Positions 27,044-35,506 of a DNA stretch of 64,000 nt are shown here, piece by piece (within the stretch, counting starts at the first letter, position 1; the number at the start of each line of letters is the position of its first letter). Under the pieces are notes generated by a model, which saw only the letters and a program-made list of their open reading frames with translations, made no database searches and was not told the origin of the DNA. Location: assembly GCF_001552635.1 (NCBI RefSeq), contig NZ_BCRO01000012.1, forward strand, positions 62,001-126,000. The letters are read 5' to 3'. This DNA comes from Actinomadura hibisca NBRC 15177 (GTDB taxonomy: Bacteria; Actinomycetota; Actinomycetes; Streptosporangiales; Streptosporangiaceae). The position numbers and the translations under genes were made by a program.

Positions 27044-28035
27044 GAGTCCTGATGTGGCACGTGCACGGTTCGTGGGCCACCTCGTTCGTGCACGGGGCCC
27101 AGACCACGCTCGTGCCGGTCACGCCCGACCGGGGGCCCGACGGCCTCGGCCGCGCCCGCACCTTCCCCTGGCCCGACCGCGTCGTGGAGGTCCCGCACGA
27201 CCGGCTGCGCGAGGAGGACGTGGACGTGGTCGTGCTGCAACGGCCGCACGAGCTGGAGCTGGCCGAACGATGGCTGGGACGGCGGCCCGGCCGCGACGTC
27301 CCGGCCGTCTACGTCGAGCACGACACCCCGCGCCGCACCGCCTCCGACGTGGGCGGGCCCGACGAGGTCGTGCCCGACAGCCGCCACCTGCTGCACGACC
27401 GCTCCGACATCCCGGTCGTGCACGTCACCCACTTCAACGACCTGTTCTGGAACTGCGGGCGCGCGCCGACCACCGTCATCGAGCACGGCGTCGTCGATCC
27501 CGGCCACCAGTTCGCCGGGGACCTGCCGCGCGCCGGGGTGGTCGTCAACGACCCGCTGTCGCGGGGCCGCGTCACCGGCACCGACCTGCTGCCGCGCCTG
27601 GCCCGCGACGTCCCGATCGACCTGTTCGGGATGCGCGTGTCCGGCGCGCCCGAACGGCTCGGCGTGCCGCCGGAGCGGTTGTGGACCTTCGAGGACCTGC
27701 CGCAGGACCAGATGCACGCCCAGCTCGCCCGCCGCCGCGTCTACCTGCACCCCTACCGCTGGACCTCGCTCGGCCTGTCGCTGATCGAGGCGATGATGCT
27801 CGGCCTGCCGGTGGTGGCGCTGGCCACCACCGAGGCCGTGGAGGCGGTGCCGCCGGAGGCGGGCGTGCTGAGCACCAGGGTGGACCGGCTCGCCGAGGCG
27901 GCCCGCGAGCTGATCGCCGATCCCGAACGCGCCCGCCAGCTCGGGAAGGAGGGCCGGGCCGCCGCCACCCAGCGCTACGGGCTCGACCGTTTCCTCCGCG
28001 ACTGGGAGCGCCTGCTCACCGAGGTGACCCGATGA
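27040..28035 (+). CDS. Glycosyltransferase, GT4-like
   Basis: 331 residues. The C-terminal half has the retaining GT-B pattern (VYLHPYRWTSLGLSLIEAMMLGLPVVAL, then a glycine/arginine-rich tail). The N-terminus (MRVLMWHVHGSWATSFVHGAQTTLVPV) is of a type seen in actinomycete loci next to heptose genes. VEHDTPRRTASD lies in the cleft region. No signal or membrane segment. The ATG overlaps the previous stop (ATGA). Confidence 0.85.
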   Translation: MRVLMWHVHGSWATSFVHGAQTTLVPVTPDRGPDGLGRARTFPWPDRVVEVPHDRLREEDVDVVVLQRPHELELAERWLGRRPGRDVPAVYVEHDTPRRTASDVGGPDEVVPDSRHLLHDRSDIPVVHVTHFNDLFWNCGRAPTTVIEHGVVDPGHQFAGDLPRAGVVVNDPLSRGRVTGTDLLPRLARDVPIDLFGMRVSGAPERLGVPPERLWTFEDLPQDQMHAQLARRRVYLHPYRWTSLGLSLIEAMMLGLPVVALATTEAVEAVPPEAGVLSTRVDRLAEAARELIADPERARQLGKEGRAAATQRYGLDRFLRDWERLLTEVTR

Positions 28036-29252
28036 AAGTGGCCATGATCTCCGAACACGCCAGCCCGCTGGCCGCCTGGGGCGGCCTGGGCGGCGCCGAC
28101 GGCGGCGGGCAGAACGTGTTCGTCGCCGACCTGGCCGCCGAGCTCGGCCGCCAGGGCCACCACGTGACGGTCTACACCCGCCGCGACGACCCCGGCCAGC
28201 CCGCCCGCGTGCGGCTCGCGCCGGGCGTGACGGTCGAGCACGTCCCGGCCGGGCCCGCCGGGGAGGTGCCCAAGGACCGGCTGCTGAAGTGGATGCCGGA
28301 CTTCGCCCGCTACCTCCAGGCGCGCTGGGCCGACGACGCGCCCGACGTCGTGCACGCCCACTTCTGGATGAGCGGGCTCGCCGCGCTCCAGGCCGCCGAG
28401 CGGCTGCCCGGCGGCCTGCGCCCGCCGGTCGTGCAGACCTACCACGCGCTCGGCGCGGTCAAGCGCCGCCACCAGGGCGACCGCGACACCAGTCCGGCCG
28501 AGCGCATCGACCGCGAGCGGGAGATCGGCCGGAGCGCGGACGCCGTCATCGCGACCTGCTCCGACGAGACGCGCGAGCTGGTCGAGCTGGGCGTGCCCCG
28601 CGAGCACATCATCGTCGTGCCGTGCGGGGTGGACCTGGAGCGTTTCACCCACGACGGCCCCACCGCGCCGCGCGGCGACGGGCACCGGCTGGTCGCGCTG
28701 TCCCGGCTGGTCGAGCGCAAGGGCGTGGACACCGCGATCCGGGCGCTGGCCCACATCCCGGACGCCGAGCTGGTCGTCGCGGGCGGCCCGCCCCGGCACG
28801 TGCTGGAGGGCGACCCCGAGGTGCGCCGTCTGCGCGAGGTCGCGGCCGAGGCCGGGGTCGCGGGCCGGGTGGAGTTCACCGGGCGGCAGGACCGCGACCA
28901 GGTGCCGGCGCTGCTGCGCTCGGCCGACCTGGTGGTCACCCTGCCCTGGTACGAGCCGTTCGGCATGGTGCCGCTGGAGGCGATGGCCTGCGGCGCGCCG
29001 GTCGTCGCCACCGGCGTCGGCGGGCACGTCGACACCGTCGTGGACGGCACGACCGGCGTCCTGGTGCCGCCGCGCGATCCCGCCGGGACCGCGCACACGA
29101 TCAACGGGCTGCTGGCCGACGCCGACCGGCGCGCGGCGATGGGGGCGGAGGCCCGGCGGCGCGCGCGCACCCGGTACTCCTGGGCCCGCGTCGCGCTCGC
29201 CACCACGGAGGTCTACGCCAGGGCCATGGCGCACGGAGAGGTTCGAGCATGA
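28032..29252 (+). CDS. Glycosyltransferase family 4
   Basis: 406 residues, GT-B fold. Typical elements: GGADGGGQNVFVADLAAELG, DVVHAHFWMSGL, VPCGVDLERF, LSRLVERKGVDTAIRAL, and the donor-site EPFGMVPLEAMACGAPVVAT. The first part resembles sucrose-phosphate-synthase and MshA-like GT4 enzymes. It is in the heptose operon by a 4-nt overlap; donor unknown. Confidence 0.9.
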   Translation: MKVAMISEHASPLAAWGGLGGADGGGQNVFVADLAAELGRQGHHVTVYTRRDDPGQPARVRLAPGVTVEHVPAGPAGEVPKDRLLKWMPDFARYLQARWADDAPDVVHAHFWMSGLAALQAAERLPGGLRPPVVQTYHALGAVKRRHQGDRDTSPAERIDREREIGRSADAVIATCSDETRELVELGVPREHIIVVPCGVDLERFTHDGPTAPRGDGHRLVALSRLVERKGVDTAIRALAHIPDAELVVAGGPPRHVLEGDPEVRRLREVAAEAGVAGRVEFTGRQDRDQVPALLRSADLVVTLPWYEPFGMVPLEAMACGAPVVATGVGGHVDTVVDGTTGVLVPPRDPAGTAHTINGLLADADRRAAMGAEARRRARTRYSWARVALATTEVYARAMAHGEVRA

Positions 29253-29848
29253 CGACCACCACGCACCGGACGACGACCACGATCGCCGAGGACGAGCGGC
29301 TGGAAGCGCTGGCCGAGGCCGCGCTGCGGTTCCGCTCCTGGACGCCGACCATCACGCGCTGGGGCCAGCGGCTCGCCCGCGTGCTGGACCGCGGCGGGCG
29401 GCTGCTGGCCTGCGGCAACGGCGGCAGCGCCGCCGAGGTCCAGCACCTGACCGCCGAGCTGGTCGGCCGCTTCGAGGACGAGCGGCGGCCGCTCGCGGCG
29501 ATCCCGCTGCACGGCGACTCCTCCACCTTCACCGCGCTCAGCAACGACTACGGCCTGACCAACGTGTTCGCCCGCCAGGTGCAGGCGCACGGCCGCCCCG
29601 GCGACGTGCTGTTCTGCCTGTCCACCAGCGGCCACAGCCCGAACGTGCTGGCCGCCGCGCACGTGGCCCGGCGGCTCGGCGTCACCGCCTGGGCCGTCAC
29701 CGGGCCCGGCCCCAACCCGCTCAGCGAGGCGTGCGACGAGGCGATCACGGTGGAGGCGCGGCGCTCGGCGACCGTGCAGGAGATCCACTTGGCGGCCGTG
29801 CACCTACTGTGCGGCGTGGTGGACCGGTCGCTGGAGGCACGGCGGTGA
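29249..29848 (+). CDS. gmhA: Sedoheptulose 7-phosphate isomerase (GmhA-like SIS protein)
   Basis: 199 residues. The SIS-domain core CGNGGSAAEVQHLTAELVGRF, SNDYG and CLSTSGHSPNVLAAA match GmhA, which converts D-sedoheptulose 7-phosphate to D-glycero-D-manno-heptose 7-phosphate, the first step to ADP-heptose. A Thr-rich N-terminal tail (TTTTHRTTTT) is extra. Neighbours supply the kinase/adenylyltransferase and the phosphatase. Overlaps both neighbours by 4 nt. Confidence 0.92.
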   Translation: MTTTTHRTTTTIAEDERLEALAEAALRFRSWTPTITRWGQRLARVLDRGGRLLACGNGGSAAEVQHLTAELVGRFEDERRPLAAIPLHGDSSTFTALSNDYGLTNVFARQVQAHGRPGDVLFCLSTSGHSPNVLAAAHVARRLGVTAWAVTGPGPNPLSEACDEAITVEARRSATVQEIHLAAVHLLCGVVDRSLEARR

Positions 29849-31239
29849 GCGGGCCGCTGGTGGTGGTGGGCGACGTCCTCATGGACGTCGACATCATCGG
29901 CGGCGCCAACCGGCTGTGCCCGGACGCACCGGTCCCGGTCATCGAGCAGGCCGTCGAGCGGGCCCGGCCCGGCGGCGCGGGCCTGGCGGCGCTGCTGGCC
30001 GCCGCCGACGGCCGCGACGTGCAGCTCGTCACCGCGCTGGCCGACGACGAGGCGGGCCGCCGCCTCCGCTCGCTGCTCGACCCGCACCTGGAGGTCGTGC
30101 CGCTCCACCTGCAAGGCGGCACGCCCCAGAAGATGCGCATCCGCTCGGGCGGCCAGTCGATCGCCCGCCTGGACGTCGGCGAGGGCGAGGCCGTGGACGG
30201 CCCGATCGGACCCGCCGTCATGGACGCCCTGCGCGGCGCGGGCACCATCCTGGTCTCCGACTACGGGCGCGGCATGACCCGGCACGCGGCCGTCCGGTCC
30301 CTGCTGGCGGGGCTCGCGCCGCAGGTGCCGGTCGTGTGGGACCCGCACCCGCGCGGCGAGCCGCCCGTCCCCGGCACCCGCCTGCTGACGCCCAACGAGG
30401 ACGAGGCGCGGCGGCTCTCGGACGCCGAGGGCGGCGAGGTGGACGGATCCGGGCCGTCGGCCGCCGCCCGCCGCGCGCGGTTCCTCGCCGACACCTGGAA
30501 CGTCGCGGGAGTGGCGGTCACGCTCGGCGCGAGCGGCGCGCTGCTGTTCAACGGCATCGGCACGCCGTTCCTGGTCCCGGCCGAGCCCGCCGTGGGCGAC
30601 CCGTGCGGGGCGGGCGACAGCTTCGCCGGGCGCGCCGCGCAGGTCATCGCCGACGGCGGCGAGCTGACCGAGGCCGTCAGCGCCGGGGTGCGCTACGCCT
30701 CGGAGTTCGTCAACGCGGGCGGCGCGCTCGCGCTGGCCACCCGGCTCGCCGAGGACGGCTCGCCCGCCCTGCGGCCCGCCCGCGCCTGCGACGCGTTCGA
30801 CACCGCCGAGCGCGTCCGGCAGGCGGGCGGCACGGTGGTCGCGACCGGCGGCTGCTTCGACCTGCTGCACGCCGGGCACGTGAGCCTGCTCCAGCAGGCC
30901 CGGCGGCTCGGCGACTGCCTGATCGTGTGCGTCAACTCCGACGCCTCGGTGCGCCGCCGCAAGGGCCCGACCCGGCCCGTCACCACCGCCGACGACCGGG
31001 TGCGGGTGCTCCAGGCGCTCAGCGCCGTGGACGCCACCGTGGTGTTCGACGACGACACGCCCGCCCCGCTGCTGGAGCGGCTGCGCCCCGACGTGTGGGT
31101 CAAGGGCGCCGACTACGCCGGGGAGCCGCTGCCGGAGGCCGACGCCGTGCGCGCCCACGGCGGCGAGGTGGTGCTGCTGCCCCTGCTGGAGGGGCGGTCC
31201 ACGACCCGGCTGCTGTCGTCGGCGGGAGGCGTCGGGTGA
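29845..31239 (+). CDS. hldE: Bifunctional heptose 7-phosphate kinase / heptose 1-phosphate adenylyltransferase
   Basis: 464 residues. Residues 1-~310 are a PfkB-type kinase (GDVLMDVDIIGGANRLCPDAPVPV; catalytic GAGDSFAG). Residues ~325-464 are a nucleotidyltransferase (GGCFDLLHAGHVSLLQQARRLGD; KGPTRPVTTADDRV; WVKGADY). The domain order and length match HldE of Gram-negative LPS pathways. It makes heptose 1,7-bisphosphate and, after the phosphatase step, ADP-heptose. GTG start overlapping gmhA by 4 nt. Confidence 0.93.
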   Translation: MSGPLVVVGDVLMDVDIIGGANRLCPDAPVPVIEQAVERARPGGAGLAALLAAADGRDVQLVTALADDEAGRRLRSLLDPHLEVVPLHLQGGTPQKMRIRSGGQSIARLDVGEGEAVDGPIGPAVMDALRGAGTILVSDYGRGMTRHAAVRSLLAGLAPQVPVVWDPHPRGEPPVPGTRLLTPNEDEARRLSDAEGGEVDGSGPSAAARRARFLADTWNVAGVAVTLGASGALLFNGIGTPFLVPAEPAVGDPCGAGDSFAGRAAQVIADGGELTEAVSAGVRYASEFVNAGGALALATRLAEDGSPALRPARACDAFDTAERVRQAGGTVVATGGCFDLLHAGHVSLLQQARRLGDCLIVCVNSDASVRRRKGPTRPVTTADDRVRVLQALSAVDATVVFDDDTPAPLLERLRPDVWVKGADYAGEPLPEADAVRAHGGEVVLLPLLEGRSTTRLLSSAGGVG

Positions 31240-32210
31240 GCGCGCCGCAGGCCCTGGTGCTGCGCGCGCTCGGCCTCGGCGACCTGCTGGTGGCGGTCCC
31301 GGCGCTGCGGGGGTTGCGGCGCGGGCTGCCCGAGCACCGGATCACGCTGGCCGCGCCGCGCGTCCTGGAACCGCTGGTCCGCCTGTCGGGGGCCGTGGAC
31401 GACGTGCTGCACAGCGTCGAGCTGGCGCCGCTGCCGCCCGCCGGGCCGGTGGACGTGGCCGTTGACCTGCACGGATGCAATCCCGAGAGCCACGACCTGC
31501 TGCGCCCGGCCCGACCGCGCCGCCTGCTGGCGTTTGCGCATCCCGGCTCGCCCGACATCGACGGGCCCGCCTGGAACCCCGACGAGCACGAGGCCCGGCG
31601 CTGGTGCCGCCTGGTCTCCTCGTACGGGTTCCCGGCCGACCCCGACGACCTGGACCTGCCCGCGCCGCCCCGCGCCTCGCCCGCGCCCGGCGCGGTCGTG
31701 GTGCATCCGGGCGCGGCGTTCCCGTCGCGCCGCTGGCCCGTCGAGCGGTTCGCGGCCGTCGCCGCCGCGCTGCGCGACGACGGCCACCGGGTGGTCGTCA
31801 CCGGAGGCCAGGCCGAGACGGCGATCGCCCGCAAGGTCGTCGAGCTGGCCGGGCTCGCCCCGGACGCCGACCTGTCGGGCCGCACCGACCTGCTCGACCT
31901 GGCCGCCCTGATCGCCGGAGCCCGGCTGGTGGTGTCCGGCGACACCGGGACCGGCCACCTCGCGACCGCCTACCGCACCCCGTCGGTCCTGCTGTTCGGC
32001 CCGACCCCGCCCGCCTGGTGGGGACCGCCGCCGGACCGCCCGCAACACCGGGTGTTGTGGGCCGGGCGGCGCGGCGACCCGCACGGCGGCAGCCCCGACC
32101 CGGGCCTGCTGGAGATCTCCACGGCCGACGCCCTGGGGGCGGCCCGGCGGACGCTCGCCGGAACCGCCCGCTCCCAGGACCGTCTGCCCGACATGGAAGG
32201 AGTGACATGA
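31236..32210 (+). CDS. Glycosyltransferase family 9, second copy
   Basis: 324 residues. [21 protein letters not shown] at the start, [19 protein letters not shown] in the middle and [26 protein letters not shown] near the end identify GT9. It is clearly diverged from the first GT9 of the operon, so it probably makes a different linkage. GTG overlaps hldE by 4 nt. Confidence 0.9.
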   Translation: MSAPQALVLRALGLGDLLVAVPALRGLRRGLPEHRITLAAPRVLEPLVRLSGAVDDVLHSVELAPLPPAGPVDVAVDLHGCNPESHDLLRPARPRRLLAFAHPGSPDIDGPAWNPDEHEARRWCRLVSSYGFPADPDDLDLPAPPRASPAPGAVVVHPGAAFPSRRWPVERFAAVAAALRDDGHRVVVTGGQAETAIARKVVELAGLAPDADLSGRTDLLDLAALIAGARLVVSGDTGTGHLATAYRTPSVLLFGPTPPAWWGPPPDRPQHRVLWAGRRGDPHGGSPDPGLLEISTADALGAARRTLAGTARSQDRLPDMEGVT

Positions 32211-33166
32211 CGACCACGAGACGCGCCGTGGTGACCGGCGGGGCGGGCTTCCTCGGCTCGCACCTGTGCGAGGCCCTGCTCGACCAGGGGGCCGAGGTGG
32301 TGTGCCTGGACAACCTGCTGACCGGCACCGCGCAGAACATCGCCCACCTCGGCGGGCGGCCCGGCTTCCAGTTCCTGCGCTGCAACGTCACCGCGCCGGT
32401 GGAGGTCCCGGGCCCGGTGACAGAGGTGTACCACTTCGCCTCGGCCGCCTCGCCCGCCGACTACCTGCGGCTGCCCATCCAGACGCTGGAGGTCGGCAGC
32501 CAGGGCACGCGGCACGCGCTGGACCTCGCCGAGCGCAAGGGGGCCCGCTTCCTGCTGGCCTCCACCTCCGAGGTCTACGGCGACCCGCTGGAGCACCCGC
32601 AGACCGAGTCCTACTGGGGCAACGTCAACCCGATCGGGCCGCGCAGCGTCTACGACGAGGCCAAGCGGTTCGGCGAGGCGCTCACCTCGGCGTTCCGGCA
32701 CTCCCGCGGGCTGGACACCGCGATCGTGCGGATCTTCAACACCTACGGCCCGCGGATGCGCCCCGACGACGGCCGCGCCATCCCGACGTTCCTGGGCCAG
32801 GCCCTGGCCGGGGAGCCGCTCACCGTGACCGGCGACGGCGGCCAGACGCGGTCCATCTGCTACGTGGACGACACCGTTCGCGGCATCCTGCAACTCGCCG
32901 AGTCCGAGCACCCGGGGCCGATGAACATCGGCAGCCCGTTCGAGACGTCGATGCTGGACCTGGCGCGGCTCATCATCGAGCTGACCGGCTCGTCGTCGCA
33001 GGTGCGGTTCATCGACCGCCCGGAGGACGACCCGAAGGTGCGCCGTCCCGACACCACGCTCGCCCACGAGGTCCTCGGCTGGAAGCCGAAGGTGACGGTC
33101 GAGGAAGGGCTGCGCGCCACGATCGAGTGGTTCGAGCAGGAGGTGGGGCTGCGCCGCACGGCCTGA
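32207..33166 (+). CDS. NAD-dependent SDR, UDP-glucuronate decarboxylase-like
   Basis: 319 residues, extended SDR fold. [16 protein letters not shown] binds [22 protein letters not shown] is the signature of UDP-xylose synthase; the catalytic set is Thr/Ser in [12 protein letters not shown] and Y-x-x-x-K in [15 protein letters not shown] follows. UXS enzymes turn UDP-glucuronate into UDP-xylose. It is not a match to the heptose epimerase HldD pattern. Last gene of the nine-gene operon; a terminator follows at once. Confidence 0.85.
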   Translation: MTTTRRAVVTGGAGFLGSHLCEALLDQGAEVVCLDNLLTGTAQNIAHLGGRPGFQFLRCNVTAPVEVPGPVTEVYHFASAASPADYLRLPIQTLEVGSQGTRHALDLAERKGARFLLASTSEVYGDPLEHPQTESYWGNVNPIGPRSVYDEAKRFGEALTSAFRHSRGLDTAIVRIFNTYGPRMRPDDGRAIPTFLGQALAGEPLTVTGDGGQTRSICYVDDTVRGILQLAESEHPGPMNIGSPFETSMLDLARLIIELTGSSSQVRFIDRPEDDPKVRRPDTTLAHEVLGWKPKVTVEEGLRATIEWFEQEVGLRRTA

Positions 33167-33182
33167 AGGACGCGGCGACCGG

Positions 33183-33217
33183 GCCCCCGATGTGGAGGAG
33201 AACTCCACATCGGGGGC
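33183..33217 (+). terminator. Terminator of the glycan operon
   Basis: Perfect 15-bp stem (GCCCCCGATGTGGAG and complement), 5-nt loop GAGAA, starting 17 bp after the last stop codon. Confidence 0.85.
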
Positions 33218-33276
33218 TCAGAGTATGTGGCCCCGCACCATGGGCTCGGAGTGTGACCCACCTTACAGTTCCGAGC

Positions 33277-34071
33277 ATGACGAACGGCTCCCCTTCACCG
33301 TCCCCCGGTCCACTCGCAGGTCAGGGTGTGGATCTCGGCGGCCGGACCGTGCTGGTCACCGGCGGCGGCAGCGGCATCGGGCGCGCCTGCGCCGTCGCGT
33401 TCGCCGCCGCCGGGGCCACCGTGCACGTGGTGGACATCGACGCGGCGGCGGCCAAGGACGTCGCCGCGTCGATCGGCGGGCACGCGCACGTCGCCGACCT
33501 CGCCGACGCCCTCACCGTCGAGGGGCTGCCCGCCGAGGTCGACGTGCTGGTGAACAACGCCGGGCTCCAGCACGTCGCGCCGATCCACGAGTTCCCCGCC
33601 GACCGCTTCACGCGCATCCAGCAGGTCATGGTGACCGCGCCGTTCCTGCTGCTGCGCCGCGTCCTGCCGCACATGTACGACCGGGGCTGGGGGCGGATCG
33701 TCAACATCTCCAGCGTGCACGGCCTGCGCGCCAGCCCCTACAAGTCCGCCTACGTCGCCGCCAAGCACGCCCTGGAGGGGCTCAGCAAGGTCGCCGCCCT
33801 CGAAGGCGCGCCGCACGGCGTGACCAGCAACTGCGTCAACCCGGGCTACGTCCGCACGCCCCTGGTCGAGGGGCAGATCCAGGAGCAGGCCGCCGCGCAC
33901 GGCATCAGCGCCGACGCCGTGCTCGACGAGGTCCTGCTCGCCCGTTCCCCCCTGAAACGGCTGATCGAGCCGGACGAGGTCGCCGCGGCCGCGCTGTGGT
34001 TGTGCGGCCCGCACACCGGTTTCGTCACCGGCACGTCGTTGCCCCTGGACGGCGGCTGGACCGCCGGCTGA
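33277..34071 (+). CDS. 3-hydroxybutyrate dehydrogenase (SDR)
   Basis: 264 residues. TGGGSGIGRACAVAF binds NAD; NNAGLQHVAPIHEFP, ISSVHGL and Y-x-x-x-K in YVAAK form the active site; GFVTGTSLPLDGGWTA closes the protein. The LQHVAPIHEFP segment and the NCVNPGYVRTPLV part are typical of D-3-hydroxybutyrate dehydrogenases, which give acetoacetate. A TACAGT hexamer 7 nt before the ATG and no ribosome-binding site suggest a leaderless transcript (inference). First gene of a three-gene unit with a transporter and a regulator. Confidence 0.85.
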   Translation: MTNGSPSPSPGPLAGQGVDLGGRTVLVTGGGSGIGRACAVAFAAAGATVHVVDIDAAAAKDVAASIGGHAHVADLADALTVEGLPAEVDVLVNNAGLQHVAPIHEFPADRFTRIQQVMVTAPFLLLRRVLPHMYDRGWGRIVNISSVHGLRASPYKSAYVAAKHALEGLSKVAALEGAPHGVTSNCVNPGYVRTPLVEGQIQEQAAAHGISADAVLDEVLLARSPLKRLIEPDEVAAAALWLCGPHTGFVTGTSLPLDGGWTAG

Positions 34072-34142
34072 CCTCTCGGCCCACCCCCTCGGCCGCCCCC
34101 TTCGGCCGATCCCCACCCCGACCGAACAACGGAGACCCCCTC

Positions 34143-35495
34143 ATGTCCCAGCCCGCTCCGCGTTCGGGAGGCATCGGCCGCATCGTCGGCGCCTCCCTGA
34201 TCGGCACCACCGTCGAGTGGTACGACTTCTTCCTCTACGGCAGCGCCGCCGCGCTGGTATTCAACAAGCTGTTTTTCCCGACCGCCGACCCGCTGACCGG
34301 CACGCTGATCGCGTTCACCACCTACGCGATCGGGTTCCTGGCCCGGCCGCTGGGCGGGATCGTGTTCGGCCACTTCGGCGACCGGATCGGCCGCAAGAAG
34401 CTGCTGGTGGTCAGCCTGCTGATGATGGGCGGCGCGACCTTCGCCATGGGCCTGCTGCCCACCCACGCCACCATCGGCGTCGGGGCCCCGATCCTGCTGA
34501 CGCTGCTGCGCCTCGTGCAGGGCTTCGCGCTGGGCGGCGAGTGGGGCGGCGCGGTGCTGATCGTGTCCGAGCACGGCGGGGCCGAGCGGCGCGGGTTCTG
34601 GGCGTCCTGGCCGCAGTCGGGCGCGCCCGGCGGCAACCTGCTGGCGACCGGCGTGCTGGCGCTGCTGGCGGCCGTCCAGTCGGACGCGGCGTTCCTGTCG
34701 TGGGGCTGGCGCGTGCCGTTCCTGCTGTCCGGCGTCCTGGTGATCATCGGGCTGTGGATCCGCGTCTCGGTGTCGGAGTCCCCGGTGTTCCTGGAGGCGA
34801 AGGCCCGCGCGGGCGAGACCCCGCACGTGCCGGGCGTCGAGGTGTTCAGGAAGAGCTGGCGGCAGGTGCTGGTCGCGATCGGCACCCGCTTCGGCGAGAA
34901 CGTCTCCTACTACATCCTCACCTCGTTCCTGCTGGTGTACGTCACCACCCACCTGGAGCTGAGCAAGAGCACGGCGCTGAACGCGGTGCTGATCGGCTCG
35001 GCGATCCACTTCGTCACGATCCCGCTGTGGGGCGCGCTGTCGGACCGCGTCGGCCGCCGCCCGGTCACGCTGATCGGCTCGGTCGGCATGGCGGTGTGGG
35101 CGTTCGCGTTCTTCGCCCTGGTGGACGGCAAGTCCTTCCCCGTCATCACCCTGGCCGTCACGATCGGCCTGCTGTTCCACGGCGCGATGTACGGGCCGCA
35201 GGCCGCCTTCATCTCCGAGATGTTCGACACCCGCGTCCGCTACACCGGCGCGTCCATGGGCTCCCAGCTGTCGTCCATCATCGCCGGGGCCCTCGCGCCG
35301 ATCATCGCCGTGGAGCTGCTGAAGGACCACGACTCGGGCACGCCGATCGCGCTCTACATGTGCCTGGCGGCGGTCGTCACCACCGTCACCGTCGCCATCG
35401 CCCGCGAGACGCGCGGCCGCGACCTCGCCGACGTGCACGCCGACGCCGACGCCCGGCCGCGCACGGTCGCCGCCGCCCGCCCCGAGACCGCCTGA
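34143..35495 (+). CDS. MHS-family MFS metabolite:proton symporter
   Basis: 450 residues, 12 predicted helices. N-terminal SLIGTTVEWYDFFLYGSAAAL and the loop GHFGDRIGRKKLL are MHS signatures (relatives of ProP, KgtP, ShiA). A second DRVGRRP loop starts the C-terminal half. The inner-membrane symporter probably imports a carboxylate; given its neighbours, 3-hydroxybutyrate or a related ketone body is a reasonable guess. GGAG lies upstream of the ATG. Confidence 0.9.
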   Translation: MSQPAPRSGGIGRIVGASLIGTTVEWYDFFLYGSAAALVFNKLFFPTADPLTGTLIAFTTYAIGFLARPLGGIVFGHFGDRIGRKKLLVVSLLMMGGATFAMGLLPTHATIGVGAPILLTLLRLVQGFALGGEWGGAVLIVSEHGGAERRGFWASWPQSGAPGGNLLATGVLALLAAVQSDAAFLSWGWRVPFLLSGVLVIIGLWIRVSVSESPVFLEAKARAGETPHVPGVEVFRKSWRQVLVAIGTRFGENVSYYILTSFLLVYVTTHLELSKSTALNAVLIGSAIHFVTIPLWGALSDRVGRRPVTLIGSVGMAVWAFAFFALVDGKSFPVITLAVTIGLLFHGAMYGPQAAFISEMFDTRVRYTGASMGSQLSSIIAGALAPIIAVELLKDHDSGTPIALYMCLAAVVTTVTVAIARETRGRDLADVHADADARPRTVAAARPETA

Positions 35496-35506
35496 CCGGT
35501 GCGAAC

